Source: Streptomyces xylophagus (GTDB lineage Bacteria > Actinomycetota > Actinomycetes > Streptomycetales > Streptomycetaceae). From it: a stretch of DNA of 64,000 nucleotides. The notes below the pieces were generated by a model that worked only from the letters and a program-made list of their open reading frames with translations, had not been told where the DNA came from and searched no databases. The stretch spans positions 310,001-374,000 of the forward strand of contig NZ_JNWO01000003.1 of the NCBI RefSeq assembly GCF_000716435.1, read 5' to 3'. The position numbers and the translations under genes were made by a program. Positions 8,231-16,582 of this stretch are shown here, in pieces (position 1 is the first letter of the stretch; every line of letters starts with the position of its first letter).

Positions 8231-9120
8231 GGTGAGCCGTCGGCTTCCCACAGGGCGGCGAGCGCCTCGTCGAGGGTGTGGCGGGGGCGCCAGCCCAGGG
8301 CCTCCTCCGCGGCGCCGATCGCGGAGCACTGCCAGGACACCTTGCCCGAGCGGATCGAGCCTCCGCCCTCCGCGTTCTCTTCCGTGCGGCCCCGGAAACC
8401 GGCCAACTCGGCCAGGCCGTGCACGAGTTCACGCACCGGGACGGCCCGGCCGGAGCCGATGTTCAGCACCGGTAACAGCGGTGGGGGCGCGGTGACGGCG
8501 AGTTCGACCGCCCGCGCCACATCGCGTACGTCGACGAAGTCGCGGTGGGCGGACAGGTCACCGAGCCGCAGCACTGTGTCGGGGCCAGCCTGCCGCAGCA
8601 GCGCGGTGATACGGCCCGGCAGCCCGGCGGTCGGCGCTCCGGGGCCCACCGGGTTGCCCACCCGCAGCACCACCGAGTCGAGCCCGGACGAGGTGACCAC
8701 GGCCGTGCCCGCCAGCTTGGTCGCCCCGTACGGGCCGACCGGGCGGGTCGCCGCGGACTCCGTCACCGGGATCCCCGGTTCGCCCGGCCCGTACTCGGCG
8801 GCCGAGCCCAGGTGCACCAGCCTGGCCGCCGGGGCCCCCTCCCGCAGCGCGGCGCAAAGTACCGCCGGGCCACGGGAGTTGAGCTCGGCCAGGGCCACGG
8901 CGTCGCCGCCGGTCGCGCCCGCGCAGTTGACCACCGCGTCGGGCGCGACCGAGGCCAGGGTCTTGGCCAGTTCCTCCGGACGGACGGAGGCGAGGTCGAC
9001 GCCGTGGTCCGCGTCGGGGGAACGACCGGCGGTAAGGACCTGCGCGTCCGACAAGGCGCGCAGCCGTTCGGCGACATGGGCTCCGAGATAGCCGGTGGAG
9101 CCCAGGACGAGAATGCGCAT
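8227..9120 (-). CDS. NAD-dependent epimerase/reductase (extended SDR), sugar nucleotide modification
   Basis: 297 residues from ATG 9120. The N-terminal Rossmann motif GSTGYLGAHVAE and the YGATK (YxxxK) catalytic pair define an extended SDR. HRDFVDVRDVARA and NIGSGRAV are usual for nucleotide-sugar epimerases and 4-ketoreductases. It lies 7 bp after the nucleotidyltransferase gene and overlaps the GH135-like gene, so it works in the same pathway. I infer reduction or epimerisation of a 4-keto sugar nucleotide made by the LegB-like dehydratase upstream. Codon 216 (bases 8473-8475) is TTA, making translation bldA-dependent in Streptomyces. Confidence 0.85.
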   Translation of the reverse strand: MRILVLGSTGYLGAHVAERLRALSDAQVLTAGRSPDADHGVDLASVRPEELAKTLASVAPDAVVNCAGATGGDAVALAELNSRGPAVLCAALREGAPAARLVHLGSAAEYGPGEPGIPVTESAATRPVGPYGATKLAGTAVVTSSGLDSVVLRVGNPVGPGAPTAGLPGRITALLRQAGPDTVLRLGDLSAHRDFVDVRDVARAVELAVTAPPPLLPVLNIGSGRAVPVRELVHGLAELAGFRGRTEENAEGGGSIRSGKVSWQCSAIGAAEEALGWRPRHTLDEALAALWEADGSP

Positions 9121-9127
9121 GGGGTGC

Positions 9128-9841
9128 TCAAGCCCCCTTGAGGAGATGGGACTTGCGGGAGGTGAACTCGGCGTTGGCCCGGTCATAGTCGTCGGGGCGC
9201 CCGATGTCGAGCCAGTAGCCCCCGAAGTCGTAGGCGTGCGGCTGGTTCTGATCCCGTATCAGGTCCAGGACCAGCTCGTCGAAGCCCAGCGGCAGCCCGG
9301 GCGTGTAGCCGTCCAGGGTGTCGCGGGAGACGCCGTAGACGCCCATGGAGACGCGGTAGTCGATGCTCGGCTTCTCGGTGAAGGCGACCACCCTGGACAG
9401 GTCGGTGGTCAGCACCCCGAAGTCGATGTGCACCTTGCGGGCGTACGTGGCGATGGTCAGCGGTGCCCCCGACTCCTCGTGCGTGTGCAGCATGTCCGCG
9501 TAGTCGAGGTCGGTCAGGACGTCGCCGTTCATCACGAGGAACGTCTCGGGCAGCTTCTCGCGCAGGGTGAGCAGCGGGCCCAGGGTGCCCAACGGGCTTT
9601 CCTCGGTGGCGTAGTCGATGTCCATGCCCCACTGGGAGCCGTCGCCGACGTAGGCGCGGATGATCTCGCCCAAGTGGCCGATGGCGATGGTGACATGGGT
9701 GAAGCCGGCCGTGGCCAGCTGGCGCAGCACGATCTCCAGGATGGCGTGCTGGTCGCCGATGGGGACGAGCGGCTTGGGCAGCGCCGTGGTGTAGGGCCGC
9801 AGCCGGACACCCTTGCCTCCCGCCAGGATCACCGCGTGCAT
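9128..9841 (-). CDS. Sugar-1-phosphate nucleotidyltransferase
   Basis: 237 residues, close to the minimal NTP_transferase fold. AVILAGGKGVRLRPYT is the nucleotide-binding signature and LPKPLVPIGD follows it; NGDVLTDLDY and FTEKP are further conserved elements, and GYWLDIGRPDDY ends the catalytic domain. There is no C-terminal left-handed beta-helix, so it is not a bifunctional GlmU type. It activates a sugar-1-phosphate (possibly glucosamine- or mannose-type, with GTP, UTP or dTTP) for the next two enzymes. It sits between the LegB-like dehydratase (52 bp) and the second SDR (7 bp). Base specificity cannot be read from sequence. Confidence 0.88.
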   Translation of the reverse strand: MHAVILAGGKGVRLRPYTTALPKPLVPIGDQHAILEIVLRQLATAGFTHVTIAIGHLGEIIRAYVGDGSQWGMDIDYATEESPLGTLGPLLTLREKLPETFLVMNGDVLTDLDYADMLHTHEESGAPLTIATYARKVHIDFGVLTTDLSRVVAFTEKPSIDYRVSMGVYGVSRDTLDGYTPGLPLGFDELVLDLIRDQNQPHAYDFGGYWLDIGRPDDYDRANAEFTSRKSHLLKGA

Positions 9842-9893
9842 GGGACTCCTCCTTCGTGAGATGAGTGGGGTTCGTGAGGGCGGTGCCCGACGG

Positions 9894-10913
9894 TCAGATG
9901 TTGTAGATGCCGGTCTTGTACCGGGCGAGGTTGGCCGGGTCGCGGAAGAACTCCACGGTGTGCGCGAGCCCTTCCTCCAGGGTGTGCGCGGGCTGCCAGC
10001 CGGTCGCGGCGGTGAGCCGGCTCGCGTCCGCGACCAGCCGCATCACCTCGGAGTTGGCGGGCCGGATGCGCGCGGTGTCCTCGCGCATGTCGAGTGCGGT
10101 GTCCATCACCTTGCCGATCAGCGCGACCAGGTCGCCGACCGAGATCTCGCCGCCGGTACCGGCGTTGAAGGTGCGCCCCACCACCTGCTCGGCGGGCGCG
10201 GTGCCGACCGCGAGGAACGCCTGTGCGGTGTCCTTGACGTAGGTGAAGTCCCGGGTGGGGCGCAGGTCGCCGAGGGTGATCGTCCGTTCCCCGGCGGCCA
10301 CTTGGCCGATGACTGTGGGGATGACGGCCCGCATCGACTGACGCGGCCCGAAGGTGTTGAAGGGCCGCAGTGTCACCACGGGCGTCCCGAAGCTCGCGTG
10401 GTAGCTGTCGGCCAGCCGGTCGCCGCCCGCCTTCGAAGCGGCGTACGGGGACTGGGTGTTGATGGGGTGGTCCTCGGTGATCGGTACGGTCCGGGCGGTG
10501 CCGTACGTCTCGCTGGTGGACGTGTGCACCAGTCGGGGCGTTCCCAACGCGCGTACCGCCTCCAGCACGTTGAGGGTGCCGGTGACGTTGGTGTCCACGT
10601 AACTGTGCGGCGCCTGGTAGGAGTACGGGATCGCGATCAGCGCGGCCAAGTGGTAGGCGGTGTCGGCGCCTTCGAGGAGACCGCGGACCGAGCCCGGGTC
10701 GCGGACGTCACCGAGGACGATCTCCACCTGGTCGAGGACGTCCGGGTGCAGGGTCTCCAACCAGCCGTAGGAGGAGAAGGAGTTGTACTGGGCCATGGCT
10801 CGTACCCGGTGCCCGGAGGCGACCAGCGCCTCGGTGAGATGGGAGCCGATGAACCCCTCGGCTCCGGTGACGGCGGCGAGTGGTGCGGAGGTCAACTCGG
10901 TTGTCCTTCCCAT
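9894..10913 (-). CDS. LegB-like NAD-dependent sugar-nucleotide 4,6-dehydratase
   Basis: 339 residues from ATG 10913. A TTG at 10895, preceded by GGAAGG, is an equally good start. Extended SDR with VTGAEGFIGSHL, then YNSFSSYGWLETL, a stretch typical of LegB-type NDP-HexNAc 4,6-dehydratases. STSETYG and YAASK supply the Thr/Ser and Tyr-Lys catalytic residues; FNTFGPRQSMRAVIPT is the substrate loop. Expected reaction: NDP-hexosamine to NDP-4-keto-6-deoxyhexosamine. Together with the nucleotidyltransferase and the 297-residue SDR it forms a complete small module for a 6-deoxy amino sugar donor. Confidence 0.83.
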   Translation of the reverse strand: MGRTTELTSAPLAAVTGAEGFIGSHLTEALVASGHRVRAMAQYNSFSSYGWLETLHPDVLDQVEIVLGDVRDPGSVRGLLEGADTAYHLAALIAIPYSYQAPHSYVDTNVTGTLNVLEAVRALGTPRLVHTSTSETYGTARTVPITEDHPINTQSPYAASKAGGDRLADSYHASFGTPVVTLRPFNTFGPRQSMRAVIPTVIGQVAAGERTITLGDLRPTRDFTYVKDTAQAFLAVGTAPAEQVVGRTFNAGTGGEISVGDLVALIGKVMDTALDMREDTARIRPANSEVMRLVADASRLTAATGWQPAHTLEEGLAHTVEFFRDPANLARYKTGIYNI

Positions 10914-10963
10914 GAGTTGATGCGTGGTGGGGGGTGAAGGTGAACGTGTGCGGGGTGAGCCGC

Positions 10964-12382
10964 CTACGCGTGCGGCGCGGGACGGCCGAGCAGCCACAGC
11001 ACGGACGCGTACAGACACAGCGCGGCGGCGGCGCTGCACAGGGTGAGCGCGGCCACCGGGCCCGGCGGCAGATCAAGGAGCGTCACCGCCCCGGCACCTC
11101 CCGCCGCTGCGAGAGAGACGAGCGCCGACAGCCAGGCCGCCCCGAACGCCTGGAGCAGCAGGGCGGTCCACAGGGCCGCCCCGAGCGCGAGCAGCGCGAC
11201 CGGTCCGACGCCGGTGAGCAGGGCCGCCGGCCACAGCGGCAGCAGGTAGCCGAGCAGACAGAGCGTGAGGTTGTCGACCGAGCGCAGCAGGAACCCGGCC
11301 GGTGTCCTGGCGGCGCGCAGTGCGGCCACCGAGAGACCGCGGTAGCGGTACAGCAGCCACTCCGCGGGCCCCATGCTGACGGTCAGCACGATCACCGCGT
11401 ACGGCTCCCGGCGCGCCTCCAGCAGCACCAGCACCCCGGCCGCCAGCCCGAACAGGCCGTACGGCAGGGAGGACAGCACGGGCGGCAGGGCCGCGCCGGG
11501 CACGGCGGGCGCCGCGAGGGGCTCCCTGAGCGCCCAGGCGGCCGCGAAGATCGTCGCCACCAGGGTCAGCGTCGGCAGCTCGGCCCTCGCGAGGTCGCCA
11601 GGTTCCCACCAGGGCAGTACGGCGGCCCCGGCGACCAGCGGGGAGAGCGCGGCCAGCAGCAGCCGCTCGCGGGCCAGCACCAGCAGCACCCCGGCCGCCG
11701 CCAGATACACCGACTGCGCTGCCGTAGCCAGGAGCAGGAGCCCGCTGCCGGCGAGCGGTGCGGCCGCTGCGGTGGCCACCAGTGCGCCCAGGGGTGCGCC
11801 GACCAGCAGCGTACGGGCTCCTTCCCGCCGTCCGGTAGCCATCCGCAGGTGGGCGCGGTGCCCGAGGGCCTGGCCCCAGGCCCAGGAGACGAGCCCCGCC
11901 ACGATCAGCGGAGAGGCGTGCTCCCGTACGTTCCACAGCGGAGCGGTGAGGAGGTACGCGAGGCCCGGGAGGGCGAACAGCACACCCCGCAGCAGACAGC
12001 GCACGGTGTCCGGGCGCCATGGGTCGGCCGCCGGGGCCGGTTCCGGGAAGGTTCGCGGCACCTGCTCGTACAGCGCGGCGGCGAGCGAGAACAGGTTGGG
12101 ATGGCCGTACCGTTCCCTGACCATCGGCGCCGTCAGGCCCTCCGCCTCCAAGAGAGCGGCCACCTCGTACGGGTGGACGGCGGGTCCGACCCGGTCGGCG
12201 AGTTCGGCGGCGAGCCAGTTGACCGCCTCCTGGTCGGGACCGTGCCAGGGCAGCCGGATGGTGAGCGTGGAGTCGTTGACGGCCCAGCGCGGTCGACCGC
12301 GTGGCGGATGGATGTCGGAGAGGCGCAACATCAGCGTGTCCGGCTCGGAACCGCTGGGCTCCAGGGACATGGGCCCGCTCAT
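10964..12382 (-). CDS. Polytopic membrane protein, candidate polymer exporter or synthase partner (PelG-like role)
   Basis: 472 residues from ATG 12382, overlapping the pelF stop as ATGA. A cytoplasmic N-terminal portion of about 130 residues includes HPYEVAALLEAEG and RYGHPNLFSLAAALYEQVPR. About 12 hydrophobic segments follow to the C-terminus. Pel systems pair the cytoplasmic glycosyltransferase PelF with the 12-helix membrane protein PelG. This protein has the right size, topology and neighbour for that role, but I do not recognise a PelG signature, so this is inference from context. Confidence 0.7.
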   Translation of the reverse strand: MSGPMSLEPSGSEPDTLMLRLSDIHPPRGRPRWAVNDSTLTIRLPWHGPDQEAVNWLAAELADRVGPAVHPYEVAALLEAEGLTAPMVRERYGHPNLFSLAAALYEQVPRTFPEPAPAADPWRPDTVRCLLRGVLFALPGLAYLLTAPLWNVREHASPLIVAGLVSWAWGQALGHRAHLRMATGRREGARTLLVGAPLGALVATAAAAPLAGSGLLLLATAAQSVYLAAAGVLLVLARERLLLAALSPLVAGAAVLPWWEPGDLARAELPTLTLVATIFAAAWALREPLAAPAVPGAALPPVLSSLPYGLFGLAAGVLVLLEARREPYAVIVLTVSMGPAEWLLYRYRGLSVAALRAARTPAGFLLRSVDNLTLCLLGYLLPLWPAALLTGVGPVALLALGAALWTALLLQAFGAAWLSALVSLAAAGGAGAVTLLDLPPGPVAALTLCSAAAALCLYASVLWLLGRPAPHA

Positions 12383-13881
12383 CCGGCGACCGCGACGAAG
12401 TGCTCCGCCAGGACCGGTATGCGCTCGGACTGCCGCTCCAGCGTGGGCAGTTCGCGATAGATCGCGCGGAAGGTGTCGATGGTGTGGCGGAGCGTGAACT
12501 GTTCGATGACCCGTAGACGCGCCGCCTCGCCCATCGCCCGGCGCCGCTCCGGGTCGCCCAGCAGTTCCAGCGTGGCCGCGGCCATCGACGCGGGATCGCG
12601 CGGTGGCACCACGAACCCGGTGTCGCCGACCGCCTCGCGCACTCCGCCCACGTCGGTGGAGACGGTCGCCCGTCCGCACGACATGGCCTCGATCAGGGTG
12701 AACGGGAAGCCCTCGCTGATGCTGGACAGCATCACCACGTTGCCGGCCGCGTAGGCGTCCCGGATGTCGTCGACGCGGCCCTCGAAGGTGACGGCGTCGG
12801 CGTGCCCGAGTGCGGCGGCCAGCGCCTCGCAGCGCTCCCGGTAGGCCTCGCCGCCGCGCGGTGTACCGCCGAACAACCGCAGCCGGGTGTGCGGGAGTTG
12901 AGCCCGTACCAGCGCGAAGGCGCGGATCAGGGTCTCCAGGTCCTTGATCGGGTCGACCCGGCCGGCCCAGCTGAGGGTGAGCCCCTGTGGCTCGGGTCCG
13001 GCGGGGGGAAAGGCCGTCGGGTCAACGCCGTTGTAGACCGTGCGGATCGACTCCGGTGCCGCGCCGCCCTGTTCCTCCCAGACCCGGTTGTACCGGTTGC
13101 CGGGGGTGATCAGGGCGGCCCGCCGGTAGCCCTCCTGTGCGAGGAGCCGGAAGAAGCCGAGCACGACCGCCTTCACCGGCCAGCGGTAGGGCGCGATGCG
13201 GTAGCCCAGGTAGCGCTCGCGCAGGTAGACGCCGTGCTCGGTCAGCAGCAGGGGCACCCCGTGCTGATCGAGTGCCGCGAGGCCCGGCAGGGTGGCGAGG
13301 CCTCCGCTGACCGCGTGCGTGACACCGGTGCGTGGGAGCGGTACGGCCAGCGGGCGCAGGGCGTGTTCCAGGAGGGAGGTCGCGGTGAGCGCGTCGTGCA
13401 GGCTCGGGGCGGCCTCGCGGACGGCCAGTCCCGGACGGTTCCACACCGAGGTGAGGATCGCGATCGCCTTGTCGCCGCGCAGGAAGGGACTGAGGGTGCG
13501 GCCCGCCGCCGCCCGGGCCAGCACATAGAGGGCGCGCGGGAAGCGGGCCTCGGCGCGCGGGTCGAGCAGCGCGGTGAGGAACTCCTCGTAGGCGTCGCTC
13601 AGTCGGGCGCGGGCACTCCCCCGGGGCGCGCGGCCCGCGGGCGGGTCGCCCCACATCGGGACGGACAGGACCTGCGAGACATGCGTGGGCAGCTCCCAGA
13701 CGAGCGGTTCGCGTCCGGTGCCGGTGACGGCGATGACGGCGAAGTCGATCTCGGGCATGCCCTGGACGAGTTGGTCGCACCAGACGCTCACACCGCCGTG
13801 ACTGTGCGGGTAGGTGCCTTCGGTGAGCAGGGTGACGCGTACCCCGCTGCTGGGGCGTCGCGCGTCGTAGGGAACGTACAT
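12379..13881 (-). CDS. pelF: PelF-type GT4 glycosyltransferase
   Basis: 500 residues from ATG 13881, with GTGGAG upstream. The N-terminal block VTLLTEGTYPHSHGGVSVWC and the later TEHGVYLRERYLGY are characteristic of PelF. The C-terminal GT-B half has LSWAGRVDPIKDLETLIRA, FEGRVDDIRD and EGFPFTLIEAMSCG (EX7E motif). PelF is a soluble transferase using UDP-sugars, principally UDP-GalNAc/GlcNAc, to polymerise Pel. It lies 100 bp downstream of the deacetylase-like gene and is translationally coupled to the membrane protein. It is the probable polymerase of this operon. Confidence 0.88.
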   Translation of the reverse strand: MYVPYDARRPSSGVRVTLLTEGTYPHSHGGVSVWCDQLVQGMPEIDFAVIAVTGTGREPLVWELPTHVSQVLSVPMWGDPPAGRAPRGSARARLSDAYEEFLTALLDPRAEARFPRALYVLARAAAGRTLSPFLRGDKAIAILTSVWNRPGLAVREAAPSLHDALTATSLLEHALRPLAVPLPRTGVTHAVSGGLATLPGLAALDQHGVPLLLTEHGVYLRERYLGYRIAPYRWPVKAVVLGFFRLLAQEGYRRAALITPGNRYNRVWEEQGGAAPESIRTVYNGVDPTAFPPAGPEPQGLTLSWAGRVDPIKDLETLIRAFALVRAQLPHTRLRLFGGTPRGGEAYRERCEALAAALGHADAVTFEGRVDDIRDAYAAGNVVMLSSISEGFPFTLIEAMSCGRATVSTDVGGVREAVGDTGFVVPPRDPASMAAATLELLGDPERRRAMGEAARLRVIEQFTLRHTIDTFRAIYRELPTLERQSERIPVLAEHFVAVAG

Positions 13882-13981
13882 CGATGGGCTCCACGGCCGA
13901 GGTGTGGGGGTGGCTCCCGCCCGGTGCGCCCCTGGTGGAGGGGCGCACCGTTCGGTCCTGTGCAGTCGGTCGGTGCGCCGT

Positions 13982-16108
13982 TCAGTTGGCCGCGGTGTCC
14001 GGAACCTGCTCGGTGACGCCCGCGGGGACGCGGGTGGCCGGGGCGGGCTTCGTCGCCGCGAGACTTCCGGAGGAGGTGACGGCGGCCGTGGCCGTGGCGG
14101 AGGCCGGGAGGGTGAGCGTGACCGGGAGGCCGTTGGAGATGTTCCAGCCGGAGAGCCTGCCCGCGTACGCCGTGCCGACGGTGACGCCGCCCATGGTGGT
14201 CCCGATCGGCGCGGAGCCGTTGACCGCCAGCCCGAACGGTGCCTGGATGGTGACGGCGTTGCCGATGCGGTAGGCGGTCACCTGACCGGCCCTGAGGGCG
14301 GTCTGCCAGGCGGCCCTGCGCTGGAGCTCGATGCCGATGTCCTCCATCCGCAGGTTCACCAAAGGGGTGTTGTCCGCGAACAGGGCCCGGTAGCCGTCGA
14401 CGACACCGTTGAGGACCGGGTAGGCGAGGCGGTCCTCGGTGAGGTTCGACTGGTGGATGAAGTGCGGCTTGGGGTCGCCCGAGAGCACGTGTCCGAGCGC
14501 GGCGCGGGTCTCCAGCGGCACGATGTAACCGGTGTACCCGGTGGCCGTGTTGAGGGGTGCCGGCAGGCAGGTGCTGGTGGCCGGGTTGTCCTCGCAGATG
14601 CCGCTGCCGCCCTGGGCGCGCTTGGTGTAGATCCAGTTGTACTCGTCGACCTGCTCGGCCGCGCGGCCCGCGTTGTAGAAGACGTTGACGGGGTAGCGCG
14701 GGACGGTGAGGGCGGGGCCGAGCTGACGCTGGGCGGGCTCACGGGAGTTGTCCGCGCCGAGCGAGGTGACGCCGTTCAGGCTGAGGGCGAGGGACAGATT
14801 GGGGTTGTCGACCGGCTGCTGCGGCAGCACCTTCATGCCGGAGTGCTCGCCGGTGATCAACTCCTTGGTGTTCAGCGGGAGTCCGTTGGCCTGGCCCCAG
14901 GTGCGGTTGGTGGCGATCTCGTTGGAGATGTCGGCCGTGCTGACCCACTTGATGGCGGTGCCCACGGTGTCGCACTTCCACGGCACCACGGTGATGTTCT
15001 GCACGCAGCCCAGGAAGGCGTGGGTGTAGGTGTGGTTGATCCAGCGGAACTGGGTCTTCTTGGCCAGGAGCGCGTCGGCCAGGAGGTCCACGTTGTTGTT
15101 GTCGGCGCGCTGGTCGACGGTGCCTACCGCGTTGTAGGCCAGGTCGAAGGTGATGCCCTGCCGGGTCTGCCAGTCGGCCGCGAAGGTGACGTCCGCGGCG
15201 TTCATGCGGATCGGGTCCGGGGTGGCGTTCGGGTCGGTGCAGTCGACGTCGCCGGGCGTGCAGTTGAGGGTGCTGTTCCAGCGGTCGTCGGACGCGAACA
15301 CGTCGTCCACGTGCACGGCGAAGTAGTTGCGGGTGGAGCCGAGATGGACCCCGCCGGTCATCCACTCCACGATGCCGCGCGCCAGCAGGCGGAACTGCTG
15401 CTGGTACTGGTTGTAGACGAAGGTGACGACCAACTCCCGTCGTCCGTCGTGCCGGTACTCGCCCACCAGCGAGCCCCGCGTCGCTTTCCCGGGGATCGCG
15501 GCGTCCACGTACGGCGTGAAGTCGGCGCCCGCCGCGGGGGTCGACAGGTAGGCGTAACTCTCGCTCACCGCCGGGTCGTTGTTCTCGAAGGGGACCGGGC
15601 CGTCGAGGTAGCCGAAGGGGCCCGCCTTGCCTGCGGTGGTCACCGCGGCCTGTACGCCGTCGACGGTGCCGGAGTAGCCGCCCTGGGCGGCGTCCTGCAG
15701 TCCCGCCGCCGGGCGGGCGTAGGTGTACGCGTCGACCTGCGGGATCGCGTATGTCTGCTCGTAGGCCGCGAGCGCCGCCATCTCGGCCGAACCGGCCGGG
15801 AACGGGTTGTCGTTGGGCAGGACGACGGACTGGAACTTGGCGCGGGGTACGCCGAGCACGGTGTCCGCGAGGAACGCCGCGTTGATGGTCGGCCGGCCGG
15901 CCGCGGTGAGGTCTATCTCGGTGTAGGGCGTGCCGGCGGTGTCGAGTTCCGCCGTGATGGCGTCGGTCGCCGGTCCTCCGTCGCTCACCACGAGAACCCG
16001 CAGGTCCACTCGGGGCGTCACGGCGGCTTGTGCCGTACCGGCGGGGAGGCCGAGCGCGGCGATGAGCGCGCCCGCCGTCAGGACGGCAGTGCGTGTGGTC
16101 CGCTTCAT
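13982..16108 (-). CDS. Secreted polysaccharide deacetylase, CE18/Agd3-like
   Basis: 708 residues. A Sec signal peptide (KRTTRTAVLTAGALIAALG ... AQA) leads into a large extracellular protein. A central deacetylase-like domain carries HVDDVF (Asp268/Asp269, with His266) and NHTYTH (His359, His363), matching the Asp plus HxxxH metal/catalytic arrangement of CE4/CE18 enzymes. Flanking regions (LRVLVVSDGG at the N-terminus, a beta-rich C-terminal domain) fit the multi-domain layout of Agd3, which deacetylates fungal galactosaminogalactan; PelA of Pel systems carries a related domain. It is the first gene of the operon, behind a long leader. Predicted role: partial de-N-acetylation giving a cationic, adhesive polymer. 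Confidence 0.8.
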   Translation of the reverse strand: MKRTTRTAVLTAGALIAALGLPAGTAQAAVTPRVDLRVLVVSDGGPATDAITAELDTAGTPYTEIDLTAAGRPTINAAFLADTVLGVPRAKFQSVVLPNDNPFPAGSAEMAALAAYEQTYAIPQVDAYTYARPAAGLQDAAQGGYSGTVDGVQAAVTTAGKAGPFGYLDGPVPFENNDPAVSESYAYLSTPAAGADFTPYVDAAIPGKATRGSLVGEYRHDGRRELVVTFVYNQYQQQFRLLARGIVEWMTGGVHLGSTRNYFAVHVDDVFASDDRWNSTLNCTPGDVDCTDPNATPDPIRMNAADVTFAADWQTRQGITFDLAYNAVGTVDQRADNNNVDLLADALLAKKTQFRWINHTYTHAFLGCVQNITVVPWKCDTVGTAIKWVSTADISNEIATNRTWGQANGLPLNTKELITGEHSGMKVLPQQPVDNPNLSLALSLNGVTSLGADNSREPAQRQLGPALTVPRYPVNVFYNAGRAAEQVDEYNWIYTKRAQGGSGICEDNPATSTCLPAPLNTATGYTGYIVPLETRAALGHVLSGDPKPHFIHQSNLTEDRLAYPVLNGVVDGYRALFADNTPLVNLRMEDIGIELQRRAAWQTALRAGQVTAYRIGNAVTIQAPFGLAVNGSAPIGTTMGGVTVGTAYAGRLSGWNISNGLPVTLTLPASATATAAVTSSGSLAATKPAPATRVPAGVTEQVPDTAAN

Positions 16109-16506
16109 GCGGTGCAGTTCCCTCTCCAGGCATGGGGGGTGAGTACGGCTCTCGGGGAGCGGACGTACTCCCTAGCGGGACGCCGGTATCCCGCGAAGGG
16201 CCCGGCCGTAACCGCTTTCTGGTGCGCCAATGTAGTGGAGAGACTGTGCGCGTCTTGTGTCCATCTTGTGAACCGTGGCGGAAAATCGATGCACTCGACG
16301 GATTGACCGGAAACCAATTCGGACGTTTTCACTTCAGGGGTGCCGATGGGACGGGATGGGCGCGAGGATTTAAATGCAGGTCAGCGCGCCATTCCATGGT
16401 CGGGCAACCCCGGCGACCGCACCCCCCGAATACCATTGGTCCATACCGCAAAAGAGTGTCTGGAACCTGCTGAATACTTGCCTCGATCATGCCCTGAACA
16501 GCAGAA
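16109..16506 (-). promoter_or_regulatory. Promoter/leader of the polysaccharide operon, with two hairpins
   Basis: No gene is visible in about 400 bp. Near the start codon the leader can form hairpin A (arms GAGTACG 16141-16147 and CGTACTC 16164-16170) and hairpin B (arms GCGGGA 16175-16180 and TCCCGC 16189-16194). Farther upstream the DNA is AT-richer than its surroundings (16255-16450), where the promoter should lie. I do not recognise a known riboswitch class. Confidence 0.5.
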
Positions 16507-16535
16507 ACGGCCCGTCGGATGAACCGACGGGCCGT
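16507..16535 (-). terminator. Terminator of the PucR gene
   Basis: Perfect 12-bp stem (16507-16518 with 16524-16535), 5-base loop. On the minus strand it is followed by TTTCTGC. It lies 47 bp after the PucR stop codon and separates that unit from the polysaccharide operon. Confidence 0.8.
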
Positions 16536-16582
16536 CACGAGAGATAGCTGCCAGGAATGCAAAAAATGGCGAATGGAGTTAG

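Noticed and set aside
13904..16306. Forward-strand open frame (about 800 codons) opposite the deacetylase gene
   Set aside because: Antisense shadow of a GC-rich gene with a clear signal peptide and catalytic motifs on the other strand.
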